From the NCBI GenBank assembly GCA_007748055.1, contig CP036279.1, forward strand, positions 4,650,001-4,714,000: DNA of 64,000 nucleotides, in the 5' to 3' direction. Every line of letters starts with the position of its first letter. The stretch's first letter is position 1. Of this stretch, positions 44,347 to 54,057 are shown piece after piece. Source of the stretch: Kolteria novifilia. Lineage in GTDB: Bacteria; Planctomycetota; Planctomycetia; Kolteriales; Kolteriaceae. Below the pieces are notes generated by a model. It saw only the letters and a program-made list of their open reading frames with translations, did no database searches and had not been told where the DNA came from. Position numbers and translations under genes: made by a program.

Positions 44347-46257
44347 TTACTGAATAATCGAGGAACGTCCCGCGGCCGCCTCTTCCATGAGAGTCCGAAC
44401 TCGATCGACCATCGCGTGGGGATCGGGAGGCGTCCCGTCGAGGATCAGGCAGTTGTCAAAGAGCTGCCGTCCGCACTCCTTGATGAACGTCTCGTTCTCC
44501 GGATTGCCGACGAGGGAGGTGAGCCGCTCGATGAGCTTCGCCTTCGGATTGACCTCGAAGATGCGCGGCATCGAGGGGAATTCCTGATTGGCCATCTTCA
44601 TCAGCTTCTCGAGATGGGAGCTCACCCCGCCCTCGGGATTGACCAGGCAGCAAGGGCTGTCGGTCAACCGCTTCGACTCACGGACTTCCTTCACCCGCTC
44701 GCCGAGGATCTCCTCGAAGAGGGTCAGCACCTTGCCGAAGTTCCCTTCGGGCTTTGCCGGCTTGGATGGTTCCTCCCCGTCGGCCTTCGGCTCGTCGGCC
44801 GGCTTGGGCTCGTCGCCGGGCAACTCGACGTTCGCGGCATCGATCGAGACGAACGGCTTGTCGTTGTAGTTCATCATCGTCGCGACGAGGAACTCGTCGA
44901 TCGGATCGAGCAGATACAGCACTTCCAGGCCGCGCTGCTTGAAGACCTCGAGATTCGGGTTGTTGCGAACGACGTCGAGCGTGAAGCCACTCGCGTAGTA
45001 GATCTGCTTCTGGTCCTCGGGCATCCGCTCGACGTAGTCGGCCAGTGTCGTCGGCTGCCGCGGGTCGTCGTTGCGCGACGAGGCGAACCGCATCAGCTTG
45101 ATGATCCGGTCGCGATGCTCGAAGTCGCTGGCGATCCCTTCCTTCATCAGCGGGCCGAATTGCTGCCAGAACTTGAGGAACTCCTCCGGTTGCTCCTCGG
45201 CGATCGTCTCGAGCTTGTCGAAGATCTTCCGCAGCAGGACTTGGCCGATCTTGCGAAAGACCGTGTTGTCCTGAAGCGATTCCCGCGAGATGTTCAGCGG
45301 CAGATCTTCCGAATCGACGATCCCGTGCAGGAATCGCAAATAGTCGGGCAAGAGCTGGCGGCACTCGCGTTGGACCAAGACGCGCTTGGTGCAAAGTTGC
45401 AGTCCGTGCTCGCTGCGGCCGAGCCCCATGCGCTCGATCGACGACGGCGGGCAGTAAAGCAGCGCGTGGAACTGGATCGGCGTGTCGGCGGAGACGTGAA
45501 GGTGCCACATCGGCTCTTCGTTGGTCCGATGCGTCAGGTGCTGATAGAAGCCGGTGTACTGCTCGGCGGTCAACTGGCTGCGCGGCTCGACCCAGATCGG
45601 CTTGACGTCGTTGATCTGCGCATCGGCCATCTTGATCGGATGCGAGACGAACCCGGAGTAGTCCTTCAGGATCCGCTTGAGCCGGTGCTCGTCGAGCAGT
45701 TCCTTGGCGCTCTCCTTGAGATGGAGAATGACCTGAGTGCCCCGCTCCATCGCCTCCACCGGTTCGATCGAGAACGAACCGCTGCCATCGGAGACCCACT
45801 CGTGCCCCGCCTTTTCGCGATAGCTTCGCGAGCGGACACGGACCTTGTCGGCGATCATGAACGAGGCGTAAAAGCCGACGCCGAACTGACCGATGAGCGA
45901 GACATCCTTCTTCTCGTCGCCGGTAAGCCCTTTCAGGAATTCGAGCGATCCACTCTTCGCGATCGTGCCGAGATTGGCGATCATCTCGTCGTGGGTCATG
46001 CCGACGCCGTTGTCGGCGATGATCAGTTCGCCCCCCTCCTCATTGCGGCGAATCTCGATTTCGAGCGTCGCCCCGTCGCGCTGGCTGGCGTCGGTGAGCG
46101 CAACAAAACGCATCTTGTCCAAGGCGTCAGAGGCATTGGACACCAGCTCACGAAGCGCGACCTCCTTGCTCTCGTAGAGCGAGTGGGCCAGCAAGTGGAG
46201 TAGTCGCGTGATCTCCGCTTGAAAGTTGTAGACTTCTTTCCCGGCTGCTGCAGACAT
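44347..46257 (-). CDS. htpG: Chaperone protein HtpG (Hsp90)
   Basis: A 636-residue ATP-dependent chaperone. I chose the ATG at 46257 (MSAAAGKEVYNFQAEITRLLHLL), preceded by GAGG; a GTG two codons upstream is possible. The GHKL ATPase domain is clear: LYESKEVALRELVSNASDALDKMRF, IIADNGVGMTHDEMIANLGTIAKSGS and IGQFGVGFYASFMIADKV. The middle domain has LPLNISRESLQDN and the catalytic Arg region, and the C-terminal dimerisation domain ends with FDNCLILDGTPPDPHAM. An acidic/Lys-Pro insertion (DEPKPADEPKADGEEPSKPAKPEG) sits in the C-terminal half. Length and order are normal. Confidence 0.95.
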   Translation of the reverse strand: MSAAAGKEVYNFQAEITRLLHLLAHSLYESKEVALRELVSNASDALDKMRFVALTDASQRDGATLEIEIRRNEEGGELIIADNGVGMTHDEMIANLGTIAKSGSLEFLKGLTGDEKKDVSLIGQFGVGFYASFMIADKVRVRSRSYREKAGHEWVSDGSGSFSIEPVEAMERGTQVILHLKESAKELLDEHRLKRILKDYSGFVSHPIKMADAQINDVKPIWVEPRSQLTAEQYTGFYQHLTHRTNEEPMWHLHVSADTPIQFHALLYCPPSSIERMGLGRSEHGLQLCTKRVLVQRECRQLLPDYLRFLHGIVDSEDLPLNISRESLQDNTVFRKIGQVLLRKIFDKLETIAEEQPEEFLKFWQQFGPLMKEGIASDFEHRDRIIKLMRFASSRNDDPRQPTTLADYVERMPEDQKQIYYASGFTLDVVRNNPNLEVFKQRGLEVLYLLDPIDEFLVATMMNYNDKPFVSIDAANVELPGDEPKPADEPKADGEEPSKPAKPEGNFGKVLTLFEEILGERVKEVRESKRLTDSPCCLVNPEGGVSSHLEKLMKMANQEFPSMPRIFEVNPKAKLIERLTSLVGNPENETFIKECGRQLFDNCLILDGTPPDPHAMVDRVRTLMEEAAAGRSSIIQ

Positions 46258-46451
46258 CGTCACCCTCGATCTTCTCCTCGATGCGTTTGTTCATCCGACC
46301 CTTGTTCGACGACGGGTAAGTTCCGAGCCAGACGTCGCTAACGACTTGGCGCCCGGAATCTCTAGAGTAGGATCTAGGGGCACGCCAAGCATTCGCCAAC
46401 CCTCGAACCCGCCAACAATCCGGGACGGTCCGTTGCGAGCAGGAGACGATC

Positions 46452-47177
46452 GTGTCAGCAGAACCCACCGGTGATCCATCGGAGACGACCCGACTTCTCG
46501 TCGAGCGTGTCTCGAAGACCTACCAGTCGGCGACGGGAACGCTTTCGATTCTCGAGGAGGTCGATCTCTCCCTAAGCGGAGGCGACGCGGTCGCGATCAT
46601 GGGCCCCTCCGGCTCGGGAAAGAGCACCCTGCTCAACATGCTGGGCGGACTCGACACCCCCACTAGTGGCGTGATCCGGGTCAACGACGTCGAACCGGCC
46701 TCGATGGGGGCCGCCGAACTTGCGCGCTATCGCAACCGGACCGTCGGCTTCGTCTTCCAAGACCATCATCTGCTGCCGCAGTGCTCGGTCCTGGAGAACG
46801 TCCTCATCCCCACGCTCGCCGGCGAGGGTTCGTCCGCCCAGACCGAATCGGTCGCGCGGGACTTGCTCTCCCGAGTGGGGCTCGCCAATCGTCTCGGGCA
46901 TCGACCATCGCAGCTTTCCGGCGGGGAACGGCAACGCGTCGCGATCGCCCGAGCCCTGATCAACCGTCCCGCTCTGCTGCTGGGAGATGAACCGACCGGC
47001 AATCTCGATGCCCAGACGGCCAGCGAGATCGCCGATTTGCTCCTGGAGTTGGCCGAGCAGCATCAAGCCATCCTCATCGTGGTCACGCACAGTTCCGAGC
47101 TTGCCGAGCGTCTTCCGCGACGCTTCATGCTAAACGCGGGACGTCTTGACGAAGTCCAAGCGGGGTCGCCAGCCTAA
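46452..47177 (+). CDS. ABC transporter ATP-binding protein (LolD/MacB-like)
   Basis: A 241-residue ATPase starting at a GTG at 46452, with GCAGGAGAC upstream. Walker A is [17 protein letters not shown] (~55-71), the Q-loop is [11 protein letters not shown], the signature is [16 protein letters not shown] (~155-170) and Walker B is [13 protein letters not shown], with the H-loop VTHS. This layout is typical of the LolD/MacB/FtsE group that powers FtsX-type permeases. Its stop overlaps the permease start (TAATG), so translation is coupled. Together they probably form an exporter or lipoprotein/stress-related complex. Confidence 0.93.
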   Translation: MSAEPTGDPSETTRLLVERVSKTYQSATGTLSILEEVDLSLSGGDAVAIMGPSGSGKSTLLNMLGGLDTPTSGVIRVNDVEPASMGAAELARYRNRTVGFVFQDHHLLPQCSVLENVLIPTLAGEGSSAQTESVARDLLSRVGLANRLGHRPSQLSGGERQRVAIARALINRPALLLGDEPTGNLDAQTASEIADLLLELAEQHQAILIVVTHSSELAERLPRRFMLNAGRLDEVQAGSPA

Positions 47178-50100
47178 TGTCCTGGGTTCGATTGGTTCTC
47201 AAGAGTCTCGTCTTCCACGGGGCGATGAACCTCACGATCTTGTTGGGGTGCGCCGTCGGTTCGGCCGTCTTGGTCGGGGCGATGCTCGTCGGCGATTCGA
47301 TGCGTGGCAGCCTCCGGGCCATGACGCTCGAACGTCTTGGCGGCATCGACCAAGCCCTCGTCACCGATCGCTTCTTCCCGCGAGACTTGCCCCAACGACT
47401 CGCTGAAAACCCGGGCTTTTCCAAGGACTTCGCCTCCTCGGCCGCGATTATCTTCGTGCGTGGCTCGGTCACGGCCCCCGACGGCAAGCTCGCCGCGGGC
47501 GTCAACTTGATCGGCACGACCGCCGCCTTCTGGGAACTCTTCCCCGATAGCGGCGATCCCGAGAAACTCGCCCAGGAGGTCGTCGCCAACCGCGAACTGA
47601 TCGACGCGTTGTCGGCCAAGCAAGAGGACCGCTTAATCGCCCGGCTCGAGTCCGCCTCGCCCATCCCCAAGGAGGGCTACATGGGCAACCGCGATCAAGT
47701 CGTCAAAGCGATGCCGGTCCTGGTCGGCCGCATCATCCCGAATGAGGGGGTCGGCAGTTTCTCCCTTGAGGCAACGCAACGCCGACCACTCAATCTCTTC
47801 GTGCCGATCGAGATGCTCGCGGGAAGCATCGGGCAGAAAGGCCGCGCCAACGGACTCTTCTTGAAGGCCGACTCGTCCGCCGGACGCAAATCCGCCACCG
47901 CCGCCGACACAATCCTCGGGCAATCGCTGACTCTGGAGGACTACGGGCTCCGGATCCGCCAGGAGAAGGATTTTCGGCTCCTCTCGATCGAGGATCGCCG
48001 CCTCCTGCTCAGTCCCCCCATCGTCAAAGCGATCGGTCAAGCGTGCGACAAGCTCGGGGTCACCCGCCAGGAAGTGCTGAGCTATCTCGCCACCACGATC
48101 GCCGTCGACAAGGAGACGGTCCCCTACTCGATCGCCGTCGCCCTCGATCTCGAGTCCAGCCCGCCGCTCGGGCCGCTTTTGACCGATCCTGCCGTCGCCT
48201 CCATTCCCGAGGGCAAGATCCTGCTCAATCAGTGGACCGTCGACCGCCTTAAGGCGAAGCTCGGCGATATCGTTCGACTCGAGTACGACGTCGTCGCGAC
48301 CGACGGCTCGCTTCAACCCGCCGCTCACGAGTTCGAGCTAGCGGGCATCGTCGCGATGAAGGGGCTGGCTCTCGATCGCGATTTTACGCCCGAGTACCCC
48401 GGCATCACCAACGCCGACACCTTCGGCGACTGGGATCCGCCCATCCCGATCGACCTCGGCCGAGTCACCAAAGCGGATGAGGCGTACTGGGACGACTATC
48501 GCACCAGCCCGAAGGCCTTTGTATCGCTCGCGGAGGGCCAGAAGCTTTGGGGGAGTCGCTTCGGCGACCTCACCACCATCCGCGTCGCGCCTCCATCAGG
48601 AGCGAGTCTCGAGGAGTTCGCCCCCCGGCTGGGGGAGGAGCTTCTCCGTTCGCTCAAGCCGGCCGATGCGGGGATGGCCTTCATCCCGGTCAAGTCGCTC
48701 GACCTCGCGGCAAGCTCCGGAAGCACCGATTTCGGGCAACTTTTCCTCGCGTTTAGCTTCTTTTTGATCATATCCGCGGCCCTTTTGGTCGGATTATTGT
48801 TCCGTTTGGGGCTCGAAACGCGCACGAAACAGATCGGACTGCTCCTGGCGGTCGGGCTTCCGCCCAAGTCGGTTTCGCGACTCCTCCTGGCCGAGGGCCT
48901 GATCGTCGCTCTGGTCGGCACCGCCCTTGGGCTCTACGGCGCGGTCCTGTACGCCCAAGGAATGATCGCCGCGCTGGGAAGCTGGTGGCAGGACGCCGTC
49001 AGTACGCGTTTCATCGAATTTCACGCGTCGCCGCTCAGTTTCGTGATCGGCGCCGTGGTCTCGGTGCTGATCGCCCTCTTCGCGATGTGGGGCGGCGTCC
49101 GCAAAGCGACCCGGCAAGAGATTCCGCAACTGCTGCAACGCGGCATCCTCCTGCCAAGCAAGGTCCGTCAACGACGCTCCCTGATCAGTTGGGGACTCGC
49201 GATCGTGGGACTCCTCGGCGGGGTCGCGGTCGCGTTTCTCTCGCCGTCGGAAAACGTCGGAGCCTTCTTCGGGGCGGGCGGGCTACTCCTCGTTGGGTTG
49301 CTGGGACTCTTCTCGGCCACTCTCGGCGAGGGAAGCGCTCGCGGCTTCCGGGGCCATGGCCCCCTCGCCTACATGCGACTCGGCATCCGAAATACCGGTC
49401 GGCATCCCTTCCGCTCCATCCTCACCGCGACGCTGATCGCATTGGCGACTTTCACCATCGTCGCCGTGGGAGCGATGCGGGTGGGTGGCTCGGTCGACAC
49501 CAGCCAAAAGTCGAGCGGCAGCGGTGGCTTCCAGCTCGTCGGCCAGACATCGGTGCCGCTCTACCGATCGCTCGCCGATCCCGACAGCCGCTTCGACCTG
49601 AACATCTCCGACGACGCCGAGACGATCCTCGAAGAGTCAAAGCTCGCCTCGTTCGCGGTTCGCTCGGGCGAGGACGCCAGCTGCCTCAACGTCTACCAGC
49701 CGCGAAACCCGACGCTCTTGGGCGCCGACGCGACCTTTCTCGGGCGGGGCGGTTTCGTCTTCGCGGGCAGCATCGCCGAGACTCCCGAAGAGAAAGAGAG
49801 CCCCTGGCTTCTCCTGATGCGCCGGTTCGACGACGGGTCGGTCCCGGCGATCGGGGACGCCAACACACTTCAGTGGATCCTCAAACTCGGCCTCAACGAC
49901 ACCCTGACCGTCCAAAACGCCTCGGGCGAGCCCGTCAAGCTCCGCATCGTCGGTTCGCTCTCCAAGAGCATCTTCCAGGGCGAACTGGTCATCGGCATGG
50001 CCGACATGCGTAGCCATTTCCCCTCGGTCGGGGGCAAGTCCTTCTTCCTCTTCGAGACGCCTCCCGGTGTGGTCGAGAAGCTCGGCGAACTGCTCGAGAA

Positions 50101-50554
50101 GGACCTGAGTGACTACGGCTTCGTCGCCCAAACCAGCGCCCAGCGGCTCGCTGACTTCGCGGCGGTCGAACACACTTACATGGCCGCGTTCCAGACGCTC
50201 GGAGGTTTCGGACTGCTACTCGGAACGATTGGGCTTGGGGTCGTGTTGGTGCGTAACGTCATCGAGCGGCAACGCGAATTGGCGCTTTTGCGGGCGGTCG
50301 GCTTTCAACCGTCGGCGATCGGCTGGATGGTGATGGCCGAGAACGTCTACCTCTTGGGAGCGGGACTGCTCAGCGGGGCGATCTCGGCGGGAGTCGCGGT
50401 CGCACCGACAGTGCTGCAAGTGCGCGGCCATTCGCCCATCCCGAGTCTCGCGTTGACCCTCCTGGCCGTCTTCGCGGTCGGCCTGGTCAGTGGGATCGCG
50501 GCGGTCGCGGTGGCAGTGCGGACGCCCATCCTTCCCGCCCTTCGTTCGGAGTGA
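47177..50554 (+). CDS. FtsX-like ABC permease (two-module, 1125 aa)
   Basis: A long permease starting at the ATG overlapping the ATPase stop. Residues ~1-300 include an N-terminal membrane segment (VFHGAMNLTILLGCAVGSAVLVGAMLVG) and a periplasmic MacB-PCD-like region. Residues ~520-640 form the first FtsX module (LFLAFSFFLIISAALLVGLLFRLG, LLAVGLPPKSVSRLLLAEG). A second N-terminal-type segment at ~740 (FRSILTATLIALATFTIVAVGAMRVGG) opens another periplasmic domain, and ~1010-1125 is the last FtsX module (LLLGTIGLGVVLVRNVIERQRELALLRAVGFQPS). This LolCE-like duplicated architecture is common in planctomycetes. The exported substrate is unknown. Confidence 0.88.
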   Translation: MSWVRLVLKSLVFHGAMNLTILLGCAVGSAVLVGAMLVGDSMRGSLRAMTLERLGGIDQALVTDRFFPRDLPQRLAENPGFSKDFASSAAIIFVRGSVTAPDGKLAAGVNLIGTTAAFWELFPDSGDPEKLAQEVVANRELIDALSAKQEDRLIARLESASPIPKEGYMGNRDQVVKAMPVLVGRIIPNEGVGSFSLEATQRRPLNLFVPIEMLAGSIGQKGRANGLFLKADSSAGRKSATAADTILGQSLTLEDYGLRIRQEKDFRLLSIEDRRLLLSPPIVKAIGQACDKLGVTRQEVLSYLATTIAVDKETVPYSIAVALDLESSPPLGPLLTDPAVASIPEGKILLNQWTVDRLKAKLGDIVRLEYDVVATDGSLQPAAHEFELAGIVAMKGLALDRDFTPEYPGITNADTFGDWDPPIPIDLGRVTKADEAYWDDYRTSPKAFVSLAEGQKLWGSRFGDLTTIRVAPPSGASLEEFAPRLGEELLRSLKPADAGMAFIPVKSLDLAASSGSTDFGQLFLAFSFFLIISAALLVGLLFRLGLETRTKQIGLLLAVGLPPKSVSRLLLAEGLIVALVGTALGLYGAVLYAQGMIAALGSWWQDAVSTRFIEFHASPLSFVIGAVVSVLIALFAMWGGVRKATRQEIPQLLQRGILLPSKVRQRRSLISWGLAIVGLLGGVAVAFLSPSENVGAFFGAGGLLLVGLLGLFSATLGEGSARGFRGHGPLAYMRLGIRNTGRHPFRSILTATLIALATFTIVAVGAMRVGGSVDTSQKSSGSGGFQLVGQTSVPLYRSLADPDSRFDLNISDDAETILEESKLASFAVRSGEDASCLNVYQPRNPTLLGADATFLGRGGFVFAGSIAETPEEKESPWLLLMRRFDDGSVPAIGDANTLQWILKLGLNDTLTVQNASGEPVKLRIVGSLSKSIFQGELVIGMADMRSHFPSVGGKSFFLFETPPGVVEKLGELLEKDLSDYGFVAQTSAQRLADFAAVEHTYMAAFQTLGGFGLLLGTIGLGVVLVRNVIERQRELALLRAVGFQPSAIGWMVMAENVYLLGAGLLSGAISAGVAVAPTVLQVRGHSPIPSLALTLLAVFAVGLVSGIAAVAVAVRTPILPALRSE

Positions 50555-50561
50555 TCGCTTC

Positions 50562-51260
50562 ATGCAGGGAAAAGGATTTCGTCGGCTCCTGATCTTCCTG
50601 GTGCCGGGACTTCTGCTTTGCCTCATCGTCCTCGGCTGGGGCTTCTTCGTTCAGCCGCCACGCTACGAGATCGCCGAGTGGAAGGGCCGCTGGACCGAGC
50701 CCAAGTTCCCCAGCGGCACCTACAAGAGCTGGCGACCCGATGGCGATCTCATCATCGGCGAGACCGAGGGCTGGCCCCACAAGCACCCGCGAGCCAACAG
50801 CTATCTCGTCTACGACGAGGAGGTCAACGGCGATGTCGACGTGACGATGCGGGTGGTCTTCGAGCGGGGGCGGTACCTAGGGTGCTATCTCTGCTTCGAT
50901 CCGGAAACGAGCACCGGCTATTGGCTCTCCACGGGGCATGCCGTGGGGAAGAACCCGAACAAAGCCTACATCAAGAAGTTCTTCGGCCCTCGCGAGTTCC
51001 CCGTCCAGGAGCGCGGACCGCTCGAAATCAACCCGGGCCAGGAGTACACGATCACCTTCCGTCGCCGCGGCGACGCGTTGGCCGTCATCGTCGATGGCAA
51101 GACGATCGTCTCGTGGGAGGACGGCGCCTACCGCCGTGGACAGGTGCGGCTCCGGCTGCACAACACCAAGCTCGAGATCCTCTCGCTCGAAGTCCTCAAG
51201 GGGAAGCGGCAGGAGCCGTCGGAAGGTAGTGTGGCCCCTCAGGACGAGCTTATTCCATAG
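50562..51260 (+). CDS. Membrane-anchored LamG/DUF1080-like protein
   Basis: A 232-residue protein beginning 7 bases after the permease stop (ATG at 50562, GGAG upstream). One N-terminal membrane segment (RRLLIFLVPGLLLCLIVLGWGFFV, ~7-30). The outer part reads like a concanavalin/3-keto-disaccharide hydrolase (DUF1080) beta sandwich: DVTMRVVFERGRYLGCYLCFD, STGYWLSTGHA, YTITFRRRGDALAVIVDGKTIVSW, RRGQVRLRLHNTKLEILSLEV. It may bind a sugar or polymer, or act as an accessory to the ABC exporter upstream (inference from position). No catalytic residue is certain. Confidence 0.75.
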   Translation: MQGKGFRRLLIFLVPGLLLCLIVLGWGFFVQPPRYEIAEWKGRWTEPKFPSGTYKSWRPDGDLIIGETEGWPHKHPRANSYLVYDEEVNGDVDVTMRVVFERGRYLGCYLCFDPETSTGYWLSTGHAVGKNPNKAYIKKFFGPREFPVQERGPLEINPGQEYTITFRRRGDALAVIVDGKTIVSWEDGAYRRGQVRLRLHNTKLEILSLEVLKGKRQEPSEGSVAPQDELIP

Positions 51261-51518
51261 GCTCGATTTCGACTTCTTACTGAGCGACGAACCCGGCGCA
51301 CGTGCGACGCACCTCAATCTCTGTGTCAGCTTCCACACCTCGCGAACATCGTCTTCCCATACGCGCCGAGATGAATACTTCGTTAAGAATCTCCATGCGA
51401 ATGGAAGTCCTCGTGAAGCTTGTGGGTAGTTGGCTCCACATTCGTTGACTCCCTCTCTTCACCGCTTAATCTACCGCCGATCTTCGTCATTCTCCGATCG
51501 CAAACGAAAGGCGGAACC

Positions 51519-53708
51519 ATGTGTCGAGAGAACCGATCCATCAGCATCGAGCCCCTCGAAGAACGCGCCGTTCCGGACGCGGGAGCATTCGTCAACGGCC
51601 TCTACCTGGCGCTCCAGGAACTGCCCTCTCCCCCGTCGAGTTCCGAGACCGCCCCTCTCATCGCCCAAGTCGAGTCGGGCGCCATGAGTCGTGAGGCGCT
51701 TGCCAGCCAAGTTCTCTATTCCGATGCGAGTGCAAGAACCTACATGGCGGGTCGCTACGAGCACTTACTCGGTCGACTTCCGTCGTCGAGCGACGAGTTG
51801 ACTCCCTGGGTTCAGTCCCTGTTGAATCGCGAGATGGACACCGAAGACGTCAATGTCGCCATTTTGTCCTCCAACGAGTTCCTCGACGGTGTCGACCGCG
51901 ATCCCGAACGCTTTGTCGCCAAAGCCTATCAAAAGGTGCTGTTCCGCGAACCTGGATCGGGTGAGGTCGACGGTTGGGCCAACGCACTGGCCAGCGGTGA
52001 GATGACCACGGAGCAAGTCGCGCGTGGCATCCACGGCGCGGAGGAATCCTTCGCCAAGCGTCTCTCGGCCGCGTACGAGGCGTTGCTCAACCGGCGGATT
52101 GATCCTCAGACCGAAGGGGGTTGGCTCGCGCAACTGACCGCCGGCAACATCAGCTACGAGGGAGTGATCGGCGCCATCGTTGCCTCGGACGAGGCGGATA
52201 AGACTTGGGAAGAGACGGCACCCATTCCGATTCCCCGCGCCCTTCTTGGTGAAGCGTCCGTGATCGAACCGGGCGAATGGACGCAGTATCTCCAGTCATC
52301 CAACGGCGACCGCGCCATCGAAGAGACGACGCTCGGTCGCGAGTCGATCGACGGGCTCAAGATCCATTGGGAATTCGACACCAACGCTCCGGTTGCCGCG
52401 ACGCCAATCGTCGTGGGCGGCGTCGTCTACGCGGGCGACATGGGGGGCGAAGTCCACGCCCTGTCGCAGAGCACCGGACAGGCCATTTGGCATGCTACCG
52501 CCAACGGCCCGGTCACCGCGAGCATGTTGATGACGCGAGAAGGGGTCCTCGTCCTCGGCGATCAAGCGGGCTTCATCTACGGACTCGATGGGGAAACCGG
52601 AGATCGGCTCTGGGCCATCGACACCGCGACCGAATTCGGCGAATTCGCCTCCGCGATCTGGGGCTCCCCCATTCAGGCGGCGGACTACGTCGTCGTTCCC
52701 GTCTCGTCGAATCAATCGGGCAATCCAGGCGGCGAGCTCAATCACAGCGGGCGACTTCTTCGGATCGATCCGAGAACCGGTGAGTTCACGGTGCTCCTGG
52801 ATACGATCGCGCCGGAACTGAAGGCCCTGGGGTCGAGCGGAGCGAGTATCTGGAGTTCCCCGGCGTACGACTCGAGCACGAACACCGTCTTCGCGACCTC
52901 GGCCAACAACTACACCGGCCCCTTCGAGACGACCGACGGCGACGGGAACGAAATCCGAGCGTGGAGCGATGCCTTCATCGCCGTCGATTTGACGACGACC
53001 GAGGTTCGTTGGCGAACACAAACGACGCGAAACGACGCCTGGGTCATCACCGATCCCTTCCATCCGGTCGACCATCCCGACTTCGGCTACGGCGACTCAC
53101 CGGCGGTCGTCACCACCACGATCAACGGCGTCCCACGAAAGGTCGTGGCCGCCGGCGAGAAGAGCGGCATCTTCTACGTGCTCGATGCCGAGACGGGAGA
53201 GATCCTCAATCCTATCGAGCCCCTACCCACGAGCCCCGTCAACACCGAACCGGGACTCTTGATCGAGCCGGCCGAATCGGCCGACGGCTCTCTCTTCAGC
53301 GATTCGTCCTACGACGAACAACTCGACCTCTATTTCGCCAATGGATTGGATGTCGCTCGTACGTCCGTCACCGATCCCATTGTCCACGATGGGACGCAAG
53401 GTTACCTGGTGGCGATCGAAGGAGACGGCTCGGCGGTTCGCTGGAGACTCGACACCGAGGCGCAAAACTACGCCGGCACGACAGTCGCCAACGGTCTTGT
53501 CTACCTCCAATCTCAGGACGGCACGCTGCTCGTCGTTGATGGAGCCACCGGCTCGATTGTCAGCCAAGTCGCTCTGGGAATTCCCTCCCAGAGCGGTCCG
53601 GCCATCGCCAACGGTCGCGTCTTCGTGGGCGCTGGCGATTCGTTGACCTGGTTCTTCACCGGAGGTGAACTCGACCTACCCGGTAAGATCGTCGCCCTCG
53701 GGCTATAA
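51519..53708 (+). CDS. Extracellular protein with DUF4214 repeats and PQQ-type propeller
   Basis: A 729-residue protein; the ATG at 51519 follows AAAGGCGGAACC. Residues 8-21 are SIEPLEERAVPDAG, the LE-x-R-x-VP motif seen in planctomycete extracellular proteins, and there is no ordinary signal peptide. Residues ~65-230 are DUF4214-type repeats (YMAGRYEHLLGRLPSSSDEL, VAKAYQKVLFREPGSGEVDGWANAL, AAYEALLNRRIDPQTEGGWLAQL). Residues ~285-729 are PQQ-like beta-propeller blades (GVVYAGDMGGEVHALSQSTGQAIW, GLDGETGDRLWAIDT, GIFYVLDAETGEIL). A scaffold or enzyme at the cell surface is likely. The combination of the two parts is unusual. Confidence 0.78.
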   Translation: MCRENRSISIEPLEERAVPDAGAFVNGLYLALQELPSPPSSSETAPLIAQVESGAMSREALASQVLYSDASARTYMAGRYEHLLGRLPSSSDELTPWVQSLLNREMDTEDVNVAILSSNEFLDGVDRDPERFVAKAYQKVLFREPGSGEVDGWANALASGEMTTEQVARGIHGAEESFAKRLSAAYEALLNRRIDPQTEGGWLAQLTAGNISYEGVIGAIVASDEADKTWEETAPIPIPRALLGEASVIEPGEWTQYLQSSNGDRAIEETTLGRESIDGLKIHWEFDTNAPVAATPIVVGGVVYAGDMGGEVHALSQSTGQAIWHATANGPVTASMLMTREGVLVLGDQAGFIYGLDGETGDRLWAIDTATEFGEFASAIWGSPIQAADYVVVPVSSNQSGNPGGELNHSGRLLRIDPRTGEFTVLLDTIAPELKALGSSGASIWSSPAYDSSTNTVFATSANNYTGPFETTDGDGNEIRAWSDAFIAVDLTTTEVRWRTQTTRNDAWVITDPFHPVDHPDFGYGDSPAVVTTTINGVPRKVVAAGEKSGIFYVLDAETGEILNPIEPLPTSPVNTEPGLLIEPAESADGSLFSDSSYDEQLDLYFANGLDVARTSVTDPIVHDGTQGYLVAIEGDGSAVRWRLDTEAQNYAGTTVANGLVYLQSQDGTLLVVDGATGSIVSQVALGIPSQSGPAIANGRVFVGAGDSLTWFFTGGELDLPGKIVALGL

Positions 53709-54057
53709 ACGCCCCATCGGCGAACGACAACAAACGACAGGAGCCCCGGCAAGCGTCTCGTTCCGATTCGCTCTCCGGGGCTTTCTTCACTTTTTGCCGA
53801 TGCCGACGTGCGCGACCGGGCCCCGGCGGGACTCGAATGTCCACGGGGCTCGCTTGAGGTGACCCAACCCGGCGCCTCCGCCGAACGAGAACCATCGGTG
53901 GTCGCTCCACAGGATGAGTTGGTTCCGTAGCCCCATCGATGGTAGGATCGTAGCCCCCTCGGTACCCCCGTCTCGAATGGAACCGCGATGTTCCCAACAG
54001 CGATGCACGGTGAATCGTGGATCGGACGATCACGCACGAGAGACACTGAGTCGCCCC
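53709..54057. other. Intergenic interval after the DUF4214/PQQ gene
   Basis: About 350 bases. The left part holds the terminator at 53741-53796. The right part must contain the promoter of the phosphatase-like gene; TAGGATCGTAG at about 53943 is not a convincing -10. No gene seen. Confidence 0.35.
53741..53796 (+). terminator. Rho-independent terminator of the DUF4214/PQQ gene
   Basis: AGCCCCGG (53742-53749) pairs with CCGGGGCT (53775-53782), enclosing a further AGCG/CGCT stem, followed by TTCTTCACTTTTTG. It is 33 bases past the stop codon. Confidence 0.75.

Noticed and set aside
44236-46203. 655-codon plus-strand open frame opposite htpG
   Set aside because: Shadow; htpG on the minus strand is unambiguous.
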